A stretch of 64,000 nucleotides of DNA from Halolacustris sp051744345 (lineage in GTDB: Bacteria > Actinomycetota > Humimicrobiia > Humimicrobiales > Humimicrobiaceae), in the NCBI GenBank assembly GCA_051744345.1, contig JBNJCW010000003.1, forward strand, positions 1 to 64,000, written 5' to 3'. Below, piece after piece: positions 43,450 to 52,256 of this stretch. Made by a program: the position numbers and the translations under genes. The notes under the pieces were generated by a model. It searched no databases and was not told the DNA's origin. It worked only from the letters and a program-made list of their open reading frames with translations. The stretch's first letter is position 1. Every line of letters begins with the position of its first letter.

Positions 43450-43620
43450 GTCTCAGGGAAGGAGGCAACATCCGAAAATAGCTGAAATTAACTTCCGAAA
43501 GGAAGAAGTAAAGTAAGTTAAAGTTTCGGAAGTACCTAAGAAAAGTCCTGAGGCAAGACCCCAAGATGTTAAGTAGCCTAAGGGAAGCTAAGGCGAAAGA
43601 TAACTTGGGGTTCTTTTTTT
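43450..43620 (+). ncRNA. Structured leader RNA or sRNA upstream of ilvE, class unknown
   Basis: Between a strong promoter and ilvE lies about 170 nt that folds on paper. CUCAGG (43452-43457) pairs with CCUGAG (43547-43552), enclosing CCGAAA with UUUCGG and UUAACUU with AAGUUAA in nested order around a CUUCC-GAAA-GGAAG tip. A second domain is an intrinsic terminator. Motifs of T-box, SAM, lysine, glycine, ykkC-type or c-di-GMP riboswitches are not seen. It is either a regulatory leader that decides read-through into ilvE or an independent small RNA; position favours the former. No leader peptide with a run of branched-chain codons is apparent. Confidence 0.6.
43559..43620 (+). terminator. Intrinsic terminator between leader RNA and ilvE
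   Basis: CCCCAAG (43559-43565) pairs with CTTGGGG (43604-43610), extended inside by GTTA/TAAC, around a 30-nt apical part that itself contains TAGC/GCTA. TTCTTTTTTT follows directly. It lies 80 bp before the ilvE start, so conditional termination is possible. Confidence 0.85.
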
Positions 43621-43699
43621 ATCCCCCTTCATTTCAATTGCAAAAACAATTCAAAATAAGTAAAATATTAAAAATTAAATATTTATTAAGGGGCAGGCA

Positions 43700-44620
43700 A
43701 TGGATAAACCCGGATACGCTTTTTTTAATGGTAAGATTGTACCCATAAACCAGGCCAAGGTGGATATAAGAACCAATTCCTTACAGTATGGTACTGCTGT
43801 TTTTGAAGGAATAAGAAGTTACTGGAACCAGCAGGCGAAAAAAAGCTACATCTTCAGGATGGAAGATCACTTCAAGCGTTTTGCCGAAAGTGCTAAGATT
43901 TTAATGATAGAGCTGAAATACTCCATCGGGCAGTTATCTGAGATAACCATTGAACTTTTGAAGAAAGAAGGATACAGGGAAGATTCCTATATAAGGCCGT
44001 TTGCCTATAACAGCGGGCTGAACATAGGCCCCAAGCTGGTAGGTAACCCGCAGGATGTATTTATATACAGCATCCCCCTTGGAGATTATTTGGAAACCAG
44101 CAAACCAATACATGTCTGTACCTCCTCCTGGACCAGGATCAGCGATAACAGCATCCCTCCCAGGGCCAAGATATCCGGGTCCTATGTTAACGCTGCTTTA
44201 CAAAAGACAGAAGCCCTGCTTAACGGTTTTGATGAAGCAATTGTGCTGACCTCTGACGGCCAGCATGTCAGTGAAGGCAGTGCCATGAATATATTCATGG
44301 TTAGAAACGATACCCTGGTTACTCCCCCTATTGTAGATGACATACTTGAAGGGATAACCAGAAACTCGATTATAGAAATTGCTGACAATGAGCTGGGCCT
44401 GGAAGTGATACAGAGATCAATAGACCGCACGGAGCTATACACCGCCCATGAATTGTTTTTCTGCGGAACCGGCGCACAGATATCACCAATTGGCTCTGTT
44501 GACAAAAGGACTGTAGGTGAAGGCAGCATGGGGAAAATAACCAGAAAGCTGCAGGACCTTTATTTTAGGATAGTAAAAAATGAAATGGAAAAATATTCCT
44601 CCTGGTGCACGGAAGTTTAA
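43700..44620 (+). CDS. ilvE: Branched-chain amino acid aminotransferase
   Basis: A 306-aa fold-type IV PLP aminotransferase, last step of Val/Leu/Ile synthesis. SLQYGTAVFEGIR near residue 30, the PLP lysine in PRAKISGSYVNA (about residue 158), EAIVLTSDGQHVSEGSAMN and GTGAQISPIGSVDKR are family signatures. It is separate from the large ilv-leu operon and has its own leader. It ends 4 nt inside the convergent helicase gene. Confidence 0.95.
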   Translation: MDKPGYAFFNGKIVPINQAKVDIRTNSLQYGTAVFEGIRSYWNQQAKKSYIFRMEDHFKRFAESAKILMIELKYSIGQLSEITIELLKKEGYREDSYIRPFAYNSGLNIGPKLVGNPQDVFIYSIPLGDYLETSKPIHVCTSSWTRISDNSIPPRAKISGSYVNAALQKTEALLNGFDEAIVLTSDGQHVSEGSAMNIFMVRNDTLVTPPIVDDILEGITRNSIIEIADNELGLEVIQRSIDRTELYTAHELFFCGTGAQISPIGSVDKRTVGEGSMGKITRKLQDLYFRIVKNEMEKYSSWCTEV

Positions 44621-47600
44621 GGCATACAGAAATCCCTGTAGCCGCAATAACTGCATGATTTACCCCTATGGCGGTTAAATCGGCCAGCATTTATGCACTC
44701 AATCGCAGAGAGCAAAATGTCTTTAAAATCCGCAACAGCCTCCGGCTTAAAATGGTATTCGGAAACCGACAGATCTTCCATATAAAAAAGGCAGGCTTTG
44801 ATTCGAAAGATACTGCACCCGTAAACATCCGAACAGGCCATGGCATAAGCTTTAAGTTGATTTATGTGGGTTGGGTTTTCCTTGAGCGGCTTTTTTGAAA
44901 CCTTGTAATCAATTATCCTGTATTTTGCGCTTCCAAGATATTCGAGCCTATCTATTTTGGAAGTAATGATAAAATCATTAAGTTTATGGTAAATTAGCTG
45001 CTCCAGCCAGATCTTTTCTGTACCGGATAAATTAAAAAAAACACTTTGCATGTATCCCTCAGCATAGGGCTTTAAATTTTTTTGTTTGATGGCTGCCAGC
45101 AGCCTGTCCTTTCCCAAATCCTTATACATTACCTTAAGCCTGGTTATTTTTTCTATCAGGGAATGCACCTCTTCACCTTTTTTAAGGGATTGGCTGTATT
45201 TTTCGGGTATATTATGGATGTATTTGCATTCATAGAGTACCGGACACCGCACATAGGTCAAAAGGGAGGTAAGTGAGAAAACTCTCTGGCTCCTCTTTAG
45301 GCTGTCCCGGGCAGGGATATCTGTTTTTTGGGCTGCCGGCTTGACTCTGGCAGAATCTCTCAATAAATTTTCATTTGCTTTCTCCCAGTCTATATCCGGG
45401 ATATTGATTTTTTTGCCTCCTCCCAGGAATTTATAAAAATCATCTCTTGCAGCTTGCTTGTCTTCGCCATTAAAACCCATTGACTCAATACATCTTAAGC
45501 TCTCATTATCCAGTACTTTCAGATCTTTGGAGGCCAGCGCATCCATTATAAAGGGCACTATCTTTTTTTCGGACTTTCCTTGTGCCTGGTCATAATGGTT
45601 CCGGTAGTCGCTGTGTGAGAGCACCAGCAGCCTTTTAGCTCTGCTGCAGGCTACATAAAATATCCTCCTTTCTTCCTCGGTCTTCATCTTCTTTAGCTCT
45701 TCTTTAAATGCTTTCTGGCTGGTGTATTCTTTTTTCCTGGCCCATACTTCATTATCCTTCCTGAGCTCGGCAGGCATACTGTATTTTTGGCTATCCCCCC
45801 TGCCCAGATAATCGTTTCTCCACAGCATAGGAAGAAAGACTGCGTCAAACTCCAGGCCTTTGGCTGCATGTATGCTCATTACCTTGACCGAATCCTCACC
45901 AGACAGCTCCAGTGATTCCGGTCCCTCAAAATCAGTTTTGGCAACCTCCCGGAGATAGGTATTAAAACTCTCTAGACTGCTCTCCCTGAAATTGTCCTCA
46001 AAATCATTGGTGATCTTTATCAAAGCCTCAATATTCTTAATCTTTTTTTTACAGCCCACATTAAAACTTGATTTAAGCTCATCCCTTAAGCCGCTATGTT
46101 CATATATCAAGCTTACCAGCTCTCTCAGCCTCAGGCTGTATGATTTCCGGATATAATACTTAAGCTCGTTTAAAAAAGAAGATAACCTGTCCTTAGCTTC
46201 TTTGCTGATATGGGGATTGTGTATGCTTTTTTCTATTCCCCCTATCAGTCTGACCGGCTTGCCGTTTTTAAAATCCCTTTTAACGAAGAAAAGGTCCCGG
46301 TCACAAATCCTGTACCTATCCGATTTTAAAAGGTAAAACAGATATATTTCATCATACAGGTCATAGATTACATACAGCCAGGAGATTATGAAGAGTATCT
46401 CTTTTTCAAAGTAGAAGCTCTTACTGCCCACAATCTCATATTTTAAGCCACTGAGGTCCAGGTACCTGGTAACGGCATCAAATTTTTTCCGCCTGCAGAG
46501 TATGGCTATATTTTTCAGCCTCATCCCCTGTTCCCTGAGTTCTTTTATGGTGCCGGCAATCCTTTCAGCTTCCTGTTCATGGGTGGGACAGTAAAAAAAT
46601 ACTGCTTCTGATAGGGGGCTTTTTGGAGCTGGCTTTAACATTTTATCGAAACGGTTCTCATTAGCGGATATTATATTATTTATAACTCCTATAATACTCT
46701 TGCCCGACCTGAAATTAGTGGTCAGGTAGAAGTCCGAAACCCTGCTGCCCCTGAATGCTTCCCACCGGTGGAAATTGAGTATGTTCTCCACACAGGCGCC
46801 CCGGAAAGCATATATGCCCTGGTCGTCATCTCCAACCACCATTATGTTTACCTTTCGGTTATTCAATAGAGCCAGCAGGTATGCCTGGGCCATATTCGTA
46901 TCCTGGAACTCATCAACAAAAATATACCTGTACCTTTCCGTGTATTTATCTCTTACGGAAACATTGCTTTTCAGAAGGTTATAAGGGAGGTATACCTGGT
47001 CCTGATAATCAATACAGTTGCCCTCCTTCTTTAGCTCCTCGTATTGGCGGTAGATAAAACAAAGCTCCCCCTGAAGGCTGACAGCCTGCTTTTCTTCTCT
47101 TAAAAGCGCAGCACTCTTATAATCTCCAAGGTACTCAAGGTAGTTTTCTACATAGTTTTCAAGATCCGGAGGGGTTATGAGGTTGTTTTTCAAGGTATCT
47201 ATATAGGAGAGTATCTCCTGTACCGTTTTGCCCGGGGTCTTTCCTATATCCAGATACCTGAACTTATAATTTTTAAATATATCATATATAATCTGCCAGG
47301 TTTCTGCGCTGCTTAGCACCCTGAAGTCTTTACCCACCGATAGCTGGAGGCTGTTTTCCTTAACTATCTGGTTGCCAAAGGAATTAAAAGTATAAATATC
47401 TATCCGGTCCGGCGAAATATCCTGTATGTTTTCTCTTATTCTGACCCTCATATTATCTGCTGCATTCCTGGTAAAGGTCAGGGCAAGAATTTCAGAGGGC
47501 CGGCACAAAGACTGCCTTAGCACACTTATTATTCCCCTGGTTATGACCCAGGTTTTCCCGGAGCCCGCACATGCAATTACCCTTTTAATATCAGCTTTGC

Positions 47601-47646
47601 CCTCTATTACCGCCTGCTGCTCTTCTGTTGGTTTTATCTCATCCAT
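44617..47646 (-). CDS. UvrD-like helicase fused to PD-(D/E)XK nuclease (AdnB-like)
   Basis: A 1009-aa SF1A helicase-nuclease. Walker A ACAGSGKTWV is near residue 25, motif II FVDEFQDTN, motif III DDQGIYAFRG, motif V SIHAAKGLEFDAVF and motif VI YVACSRAKRLL. The C-terminal 220 residues are a RecB-like nuclease (IIDYKVSKKP with QLKAYAMAC). Cys in YVRCPVLYE plus the terminal CSYCGYRDFC would hold an AddB-type [4Fe-4S] cluster. Start is ATG 47646, overlapping the upstream gene by 8 nt. Two such proteins in tandem, each with motor and nuclease, fit the AdnAB break-resection complex better than AddAB or RecBCD. Confidence 0.85.
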   Translation of the reverse strand: MDEIKPTEEQQAVIEGKADIKRVIACAGSGKTWVITRGIISVLRQSLCRPSEILALTFTRNAADNMRVRIRENIQDISPDRIDIYTFNSFGNQIVKENSLQLSVGKDFRVLSSAETWQIIYDIFKNYKFRYLDIGKTPGKTVQEILSYIDTLKNNLITPPDLENYVENYLEYLGDYKSAALLREEKQAVSLQGELCFIYRQYEELKKEGNCIDYQDQVYLPYNLLKSNVSVRDKYTERYRYIFVDEFQDTNMAQAYLLALLNNRKVNIMVVGDDDQGIYAFRGACVENILNFHRWEAFRGSRVSDFYLTTNFRSGKSIIGVINNIISANENRFDKMLKPAPKSPLSEAVFFYCPTHEQEAERIAGTIKELREQGMRLKNIAILCRRKKFDAVTRYLDLSGLKYEIVGSKSFYFEKEILFIISWLYVIYDLYDEIYLFYLLKSDRYRICDRDLFFVKRDFKNGKPVRLIGGIEKSIHNPHISKEAKDRLSSFLNELKYYIRKSYSLRLRELVSLIYEHSGLRDELKSSFNVGCKKKIKNIEALIKITNDFEDNFRESSLESFNTYLREVAKTDFEGPESLELSGEDSVKVMSIHAAKGLEFDAVFLPMLWRNDYLGRGDSQKYSMPAELRKDNEVWARKKEYTSQKAFKEELKKMKTEEERRIFYVACSRAKRLLVLSHSDYRNHYDQAQGKSEKKIVPFIMDALASKDLKVLDNESLRCIESMGFNGEDKQAARDDFYKFLGGGKKINIPDIDWEKANENLLRDSARVKPAAQKTDIPARDSLKRSQRVFSLTSLLTYVRCPVLYECKYIHNIPEKYSQSLKKGEEVHSLIEKITRLKVMYKDLGKDRLLAAIKQKNLKPYAEGYMQSVFFNLSGTEKIWLEQLIYHKLNDFIITSKIDRLEYLGSAKYRIIDYKVSKKPLKENPTHINQLKAYAMACSDVYGCSIFRIKACLFYMEDLSVSEYHFKPEAVADFKDILLSAIECINAGRFNRHRGKSCSYCGYRDFCMP

Positions 47647-50605
47647 AGAACCCTTCACACAGTATTTTAAAATCACAGTTCCGGCAGGAAAAGTATTCCT
47701 GCCGGGGCGAAAAATTCTCTTTTTTTATCTCTCCTATAATTCCACCTAAAAGCATCCTCAAATCCTCTTCCCTGTAATAGGATGGCGGAAGTTCAGCTAC
47801 CGGATTATCGCTGGAGAGGGAAATATATTTCAGCCTGATATTCTTATCCTTCAGAAAGTCAAGGCTGCTGCTGCAGGCCAGGGCCATCCTGTATACCTTG
47901 AGCTGTATTTCTTCCCGTAAATCCCTGTCATAATATTTTTTTGAACCGGATTTGTAGTCTATAAGTTCAATCTCGTGGTCAGAGATCAGGTTTATCTGGT
48001 CTATTCTCCCCTTTATTGTTTCTGAACCAAGCTTAAAGCTGAATTGCTGCTCAATAATTGATGACGCCGGATGGGGAGGCATAAGTTTTTGATAAAAATT
48101 CTTAAAATCAGCCAGTGCCTTTTTCCTATGCTCTTCCTTTAATGCCCTGAAACCAAAATCTGTCTGCCCGAACAGCTTATCTATGATGGCTTCCATCTTC
48201 TCCCAGCTGTAATGCTTCTGCTGAAAAAACTCCTGGATTATCCGGTGGTAAAGGATGCCTATTACCAGGCTCAGGCTCTCAGGGGTCTCCGCCTTAAAAT
48301 AGTAGCTGAATTTATACCTAAGGGGACACTGTCGGTAGGTATCCAGGGCACTGTACGAAAAGGATTGCTTAAATACATTAAAGGGGTTATTTTCATTAAC
48401 CGTAAACTGGATATTGTTCCACCATTTTTGCGGAGGATAATAATTATTCAGAAAAGCAATATATTTTTTAAGCTTATACCTTGAATATTTTAAACCTGAC
48501 ATTTTCTTTGCGCTCAATACCAGGGCCCTCTTTCTGACCTGCCAGCAATTTGAGGAATCCGGGGTAAAGCGGCGTTTCTTCTTCTTAACCGGCAAGGCTG
48601 TGTTTTTCAAATCCAAAAAAAACGGGGAATGCTGCCTGGTCCGGTTAGAGGTTACAAACAAATATTTTTTTGCCCGGGTTAATCCCACATAAAGCAGCCT
48701 CCTCTCATCCTCCAGGTGCCTCTCCTTTAGTTCCTCCCTTTCATACTTTTTGTTTTGGCTAAAATAATTGAAAAGCTGGATATCGTAACTCTGGGGAAAA
48801 TGGAAAGTTGCAGGTATATATTCCATATTGATAAAGGGTATGAATACCGCTTCAAACTCATGGCCCTTGCATTGATGGAAACTTAAAAGCCTTACGCTGT
48901 CACTAGATGCAGGGGCAGTGCTTTTCTCTATCTCTTCTAAGAAATTGCTCTCCAGCATCCGGTCAAGAAAACTGAGGTATGATTCAATGCCTGTATCCTC
49001 ATTTGCCTCACTGAAGGCTTTGACACTGGCAAGAAAATCGCTTGGCCCGCTCCAATCCATATCTTTTTTTGCAGCCAGACCCACCCTGGCATCCTTTGCA
49101 AGGTTTAAAATAAAATCAAATACATCGCCTTGTCTCAATTTTTCAAATTCTTCTACAGCCTGCAGAAAACGCTTAATTTTAATAAGCTGCGGACCTTTGT
49201 CTTTTCCGCAAACCCTTGTTTTTAAAAAATCCAATATATTCGAAAAGCCGGTATCGGCCAAATATTCCCTGTATATTTTCTTAAAATAAAGGGGATCTAT
49301 CTCCAACACTGATGAAAGCAGGATGCTTTCCGCCAGAGAATCAACATCTTTATTTTCGGCTAACGGCCTTCTGAAAAGCCTTAAAAAATTCAACATATAC
49401 CTTACCATATTGTTGTCCAGAACAGTTCTGGAGCCGCTTCGCTGGAAAGGTACCCGGTTGTGGTTTAAGGCATTTTCAAGGATATGGGTTTCATAACCCA
49501 GTCCCTTAATTATTATAGCCATTTCACCAAACTTTGAATTCCCAGCCCTAAGTTCCTTTATTTTCGCGCATACAAAGCTTGCCTCCTCAAGCATATTAGG
49601 AAAATCTTTTACCCCGACCTCCCCGCCCGAGAAAGAAGAAACTGATTTTTTAGCCATCCTGTATTTGTTCTTGGCTATAAAATTTGAAGCAAGCTTATTT
49701 ATATCCCTGCTGTTTCTAAAATTATGCTTAAGCCGTATTATATTTTTTGTCCTGCCATAAACCCGGTTGAAGCTCTCAGACATTGAGCCCCTGAAGCTAT
49801 AGATTGATTCATCATCATTGCCGAAGAATATACAGTTATCCCTGGTTACAAGATCCACTATTTCCAGCTGTGCCCGGTTTAATTCCTGAAACTCGTCAAC
49901 TATCACATAGTCATATCTCTTGCGGTATTTTTCCCTGATGTCATTGCTGTGCCCAAGCAGCCTGGCGGTATCCTGGAGAAGCAGCCCGTAATTGTAAAGG
50001 CCAAGCTGGCCAAGCTTTTTCATGTACCTGGAATATATCCCTGCAATTTCAGATAGGGTTCTGCTGAAATAAGGGCTGAGCCTGTCAGCCACCACTTTCG
50101 GGGTAAGCAGGCTCTCCTGGGCACGGAGTATAAAATCAAAAACCTCCTGGACATAGCTATTGGCCGTAAAGCTGCTGCCCTGGACATATCTTGTGCTGAC
50201 CGGATAATTCTTCTCATCCAGGCTGGACATAATTTCCGCCAGCAGGTTCCACTGCTGGGTGGAATTCAGGACAATAATATCTTCATCAAGGTTTTGAGGA
50301 TTTCCGTTTATATTATCTGCAAGCCCGTATACCTTCAAATCCCTTAAAAAATCCAGGCAAAATGAATGAAAGGTACTTATGGGTATTTCCAGGGAGCTTT
50401 TTGGTGCTGATGCGGCACTCTCCTCCCTTATGATTTTGGCCCACCTGCGGTTAAAACAGAAAACAAGTATCTTCCCGGCATCTACTTTCTTTTCCTGGGT
50501 TAACCAGGTTAACACGCCTACCAGCATACGGCTTTTGCCCGTACCCGGAGGACCCACAATACAAACGCTGCCATCCTGGATTGCCTGTTTTAGTTTATTT
50601 AGCAT
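47639..50605 (-). CDS. UvrD-like helicase fused to PD-(D/E)XK nuclease (AdnA-like)
   Basis: A 988-aa partner of the next gene. Walker A GPPGTGKSRM near residue 20, motif II IVDEFQELNRAQ, DDESIYSFRGS, SFHQCKGHEFEAVF and YVGLTRAKKYL; then a nuclease with YRQCPLRYK, LIDYKSGSKKYYDRD and the terminal CRNCDFKILC, giving four cluster cysteines. Motif V has HQCKGHEFE instead of the usual HxxKGLEF, so the motor may be weaker, as in one AdnAB subunit. Its start lies 11 nt inside the preceding 50-aa ORF. Confidence 0.85.
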   Translation of the reverse strand: MLNKLKQAIQDGSVCIVGPPGTGKSRMLVGVLTWLTQEKKVDAGKILVFCFNRRWAKIIREESAASAPKSSLEIPISTFHSFCLDFLRDLKVYGLADNINGNPQNLDEDIIVLNSTQQWNLLAEIMSSLDEKNYPVSTRYVQGSSFTANSYVQEVFDFILRAQESLLTPKVVADRLSPYFSRTLSEIAGIYSRYMKKLGQLGLYNYGLLLQDTARLLGHSNDIREKYRKRYDYVIVDEFQELNRAQLEIVDLVTRDNCIFFGNDDESIYSFRGSMSESFNRVYGRTKNIIRLKHNFRNSRDINKLASNFIAKNKYRMAKKSVSSFSGGEVGVKDFPNMLEEASFVCAKIKELRAGNSKFGEMAIIIKGLGYETHILENALNHNRVPFQRSGSRTVLDNNMVRYMLNFLRLFRRPLAENKDVDSLAESILLSSVLEIDPLYFKKIYREYLADTGFSNILDFLKTRVCGKDKGPQLIKIKRFLQAVEEFEKLRQGDVFDFILNLAKDARVGLAAKKDMDWSGPSDFLASVKAFSEANEDTGIESYLSFLDRMLESNFLEEIEKSTAPASSDSVRLLSFHQCKGHEFEAVFIPFINMEYIPATFHFPQSYDIQLFNYFSQNKKYEREELKERHLEDERRLLYVGLTRAKKYLFVTSNRTRQHSPFFLDLKNTALPVKKKKRRFTPDSSNCWQVRKRALVLSAKKMSGLKYSRYKLKKYIAFLNNYYPPQKWWNNIQFTVNENNPFNVFKQSFSYSALDTYRQCPLRYKFSYYFKAETPESLSLVIGILYHRIIQEFFQQKHYSWEKMEAIIDKLFGQTDFGFRALKEEHRKKALADFKNFYQKLMPPHPASSIIEQQFSFKLGSETIKGRIDQINLISDHEIELIDYKSGSKKYYDRDLREEIQLKVYRMALACSSSLDFLKDKNIRLKYISLSSDNPVAELPPSYYREEDLRMLLGGIIGEIKKENFSPRQEYFSCRNCDFKILCEGFYG

Positions 50606-50747
50606 TAATCTTTTTTAACTCAATGAGGATTTCCTTGAGCAGGGCAAGCTTAAGCCTCCTGTAATTTATATCACTGCTAAGCTTGGCCCATTTCCTGGGG
50701 TTGTCTTCAGGTATGTATTTATCCAGCTCCGATAATATATCACTCAT
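50595..50747 (-). CDS. 50-aa protein ahead of the AdnAB-like pair
   Basis: A small helical basic/acidic protein (MSDILSELDKYIPEDNP, KWAKLSSDINYRRLKLALLK). It has an AAGGAAGG ribosome site about 7 nt before its ATG, and its stop overlaps the helicase start by 11 nt, so it is translationally coupled to the helicase. No family recognised. It could be a subunit or a coupling peptide. Confidence 0.7.
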   Translation of the reverse strand: MSDILSELDKYIPEDNPRKWAKLSSDINYRRLKLALLKEILIELKKINAK

Positions 50748-50789
50748 AAACTGCCTTCCTTGCAAGATTTTATTTTCTGGTTAAAAACA

Positions 50790-51443
50790 TCAGCCAATAA
50801 ATATTATGCCCATAGAAATCGCACTTTTTATCGAGCATGGGTCTGAAAGGCGGGATGCTACGGGATAAACATCCCAGCCTGCCCTTACTGCCAGCCGGAA
50901 AGCATCTATGCCCGCTCCCTCCATTGAAGGCCTGGCTTTTAAGGGAAACCTGCAGCGCCCGCTATCCAGAAACTGGCAGACCAGCCCGCTGCATAGTGCT
51001 GTCTTGCAGCCCCCTGCCGCAAAACCGGTGGAAAAATAGTATCCGTCATTATAGGCTCTTGATTCCACTGCACCCACTATATCATGAATTTTCCTCTGGT
51101 GTTTTTCGTGGCCTTTGAGCCACTTCTTTTGGTCTGAAAAATCTTCAACAGGCACAACATCATTCTTCACCAGAACAGCCCACCTGTACCTGGCGATTAC
51201 CTTTCTCATGGTTCCGATATCCGGAGTATAGGGAGGGCAATTGGGAGAGCTTGCATACAGATGGCAGCGGGGTACCATGCATTTAAGCCTGACCCTTTCA
51301 TCTACCACTACCTGCCTGGCTGGGATAAGCCTGCTCTCATCGGCTCCCGCGGCCAGGGCAAACTCAAGGTACCGGCTCAAATCTTTTTTTGAGGGTCTTG
51401 CAGTGCTTACTTTTCTTGCCTTAAATTTTTTTTCCCAAATCAT
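50790..51443 (-). CDS. DUF2284 cysteine-rich putative metal-binding protein
   Basis: A 217-aa DUF2284 protein: CMVPRCHLYASSPNCPPY (Cys cluster near residue 57), FSTGFAAGGCKTALC and CQFLDSGRCRFPLKARPSMEG, about nine cysteines likely to bind Fe-S or metal. Function unknown in the family. The ATG 51443 (or TTG 51449) begins 6 nt (or 0 nt) after the CCA end of a tRNA gene with no Shine-Dalgarno, so after tRNA processing the message would be almost leaderless. Confidence 0.82.
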   Translation of the reverse strand: MIWEKKFKARKVSTARPSKKDLSRYLEFALAAGADESRLIPARQVVVDERVRLKCMVPRCHLYASSPNCPPYTPDIGTMRKVIARYRWAVLVKNDVVPVEDFSDQKKWLKGHEKHQRKIHDIVGAVESRAYNDGYYFSTGFAAGGCKTALCSGLVCQFLDSGRCRFPLKARPSMEGAGIDAFRLAVRAGWDVYPVASRLSDPCSIKSAISMGIIFIG

Positions 51444-51449
51444 AATCAA

Positions 51450-51523
51450 TGGAGCGGGCTACGGGAATCGAACCCGCATCTTGAGCTTGGGAAGCTCATG
51501 TACTACCATTATACTAAGCCCGC
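51450..51523 (-). tRNA. tRNA-Gly (anticodon CCC)
   Basis: A 74-nt cloverleaf: acceptor GCGGGCT/AGCCCGC, anticodon stem TGAGC/GCTCA with loop TTCCCAA (anticodon CCC, reading GGG), T-arm loop TTCGAAT and an encoded CCA. It lies 4 nt after the AmaP-like stop and immediately before the DUF2284 gene, so probably inside one transcript. Confidence 0.95.
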
Positions 51524-51527
51524 ATAT

Positions 51528-52127
51528 TTATTCCTGTATGTCTTCCTGTACTTGCTCTTCTACCTGCAATTCTTTCTGCTCTTTTTGTGCTTCCTTTATT
51601 TTTCCTTCTTTTAGGCCAACTATAGTCAGGTTTGTCTTTATTATTTTAATGCCTAATTTATTAGATGCAACATCCTGGGCAACATTTATTATTTCCTGCA
51701 TTTTATTAGGGATATCTACCTCTTCGTTTAAATCAACCTGCATATTGTTTATTATCCCTTTTGGCTTGGGCTGTATCCTTATGCTGATATCCTCAACCCC
51801 TCCAACTGCCTGCACAGAAGATTTAATTTGCTGGGCTATCGATTCAAGGGTTATCATTGCATTGCCTTCCTTTACCCGGTATATGGTAGCCACCCTGGGT
51901 TTTCTCCTGTAAAACTCCAGCAGGATTAAAAATATGCTTATGGCCAGAACAAAAAGCAGGGCCAGGGAAGAAACAAAGGGATTTATATCTACCCCGGGAT
52001 TGAATATTCTCAAGGCTACATCAGACCACTTAAAATACCCCACAAACTCGTTAATTATCCCCACCGCAGAAACCACTGCCAGGAATAATAAGATTATTAT
52101 TATCACAATTTTATTAAAAATATTCAT
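51528..52127 (-). CDS. amaP: AmaP-like alkaline shock membrane anchor protein
   Basis: A 199-aa protein with two N-terminal membrane helices (IVIIIILLFLAVVSAVGII; LALLFVLAISIFLILLEF), an Asp23-like domain (about 85-180, AMITLESIAQQIKSSVQAVGGVEDI) and a Glu/Gln-rich tail. AmaP anchors Asp23-type proteins to the membrane in Gram-positive bacteria. No asp23 is in the window. Confidence 0.82.
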   Translation of the reverse strand: MNIFNKIVIIIILLFLAVVSAVGIINEFVGYFKWSDVALRIFNPGVDINPFVSSLALLFVLAISIFLILLEFYRRKPRVATIYRVKEGNAMITLESIAQQIKSSVQAVGGVEDISIRIQPKPKGIINNMQVDLNEEVDIPNKMQEIINVAQDVASNKLGIKIIKTNLTIVGLKEGKIKEAQKEQKELQVEEQVQEDIQE

Positions 52128-52256
52128 AAAATCACCTTGCCCATAAATGATATTGAGACTATAAGATTATAATAAAAGTAAAAAATTTAATAAAGTAATT
52201 TATTTTTCGCCAGAAAGAATGTATCATCTAAAGCTAATGTTATATAAAGGCATCGC

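Noticed and set aside
43450..43620. T-box or known riboswitch upstream of ilvE
   Set aside because: No AGGGTGG-type T-box sequence and no core motif of the SAM, lysine, glycine, ykkC-type or c-di-GMP classes could be found.
44617..50605. Canonical AddAB or RecBCD
   Set aside because: Both subunits have complete Walker A motifs and RecB-type nuclease plus cluster cysteines, which fits the AdnAB layout better; no RecD-like gene is present.
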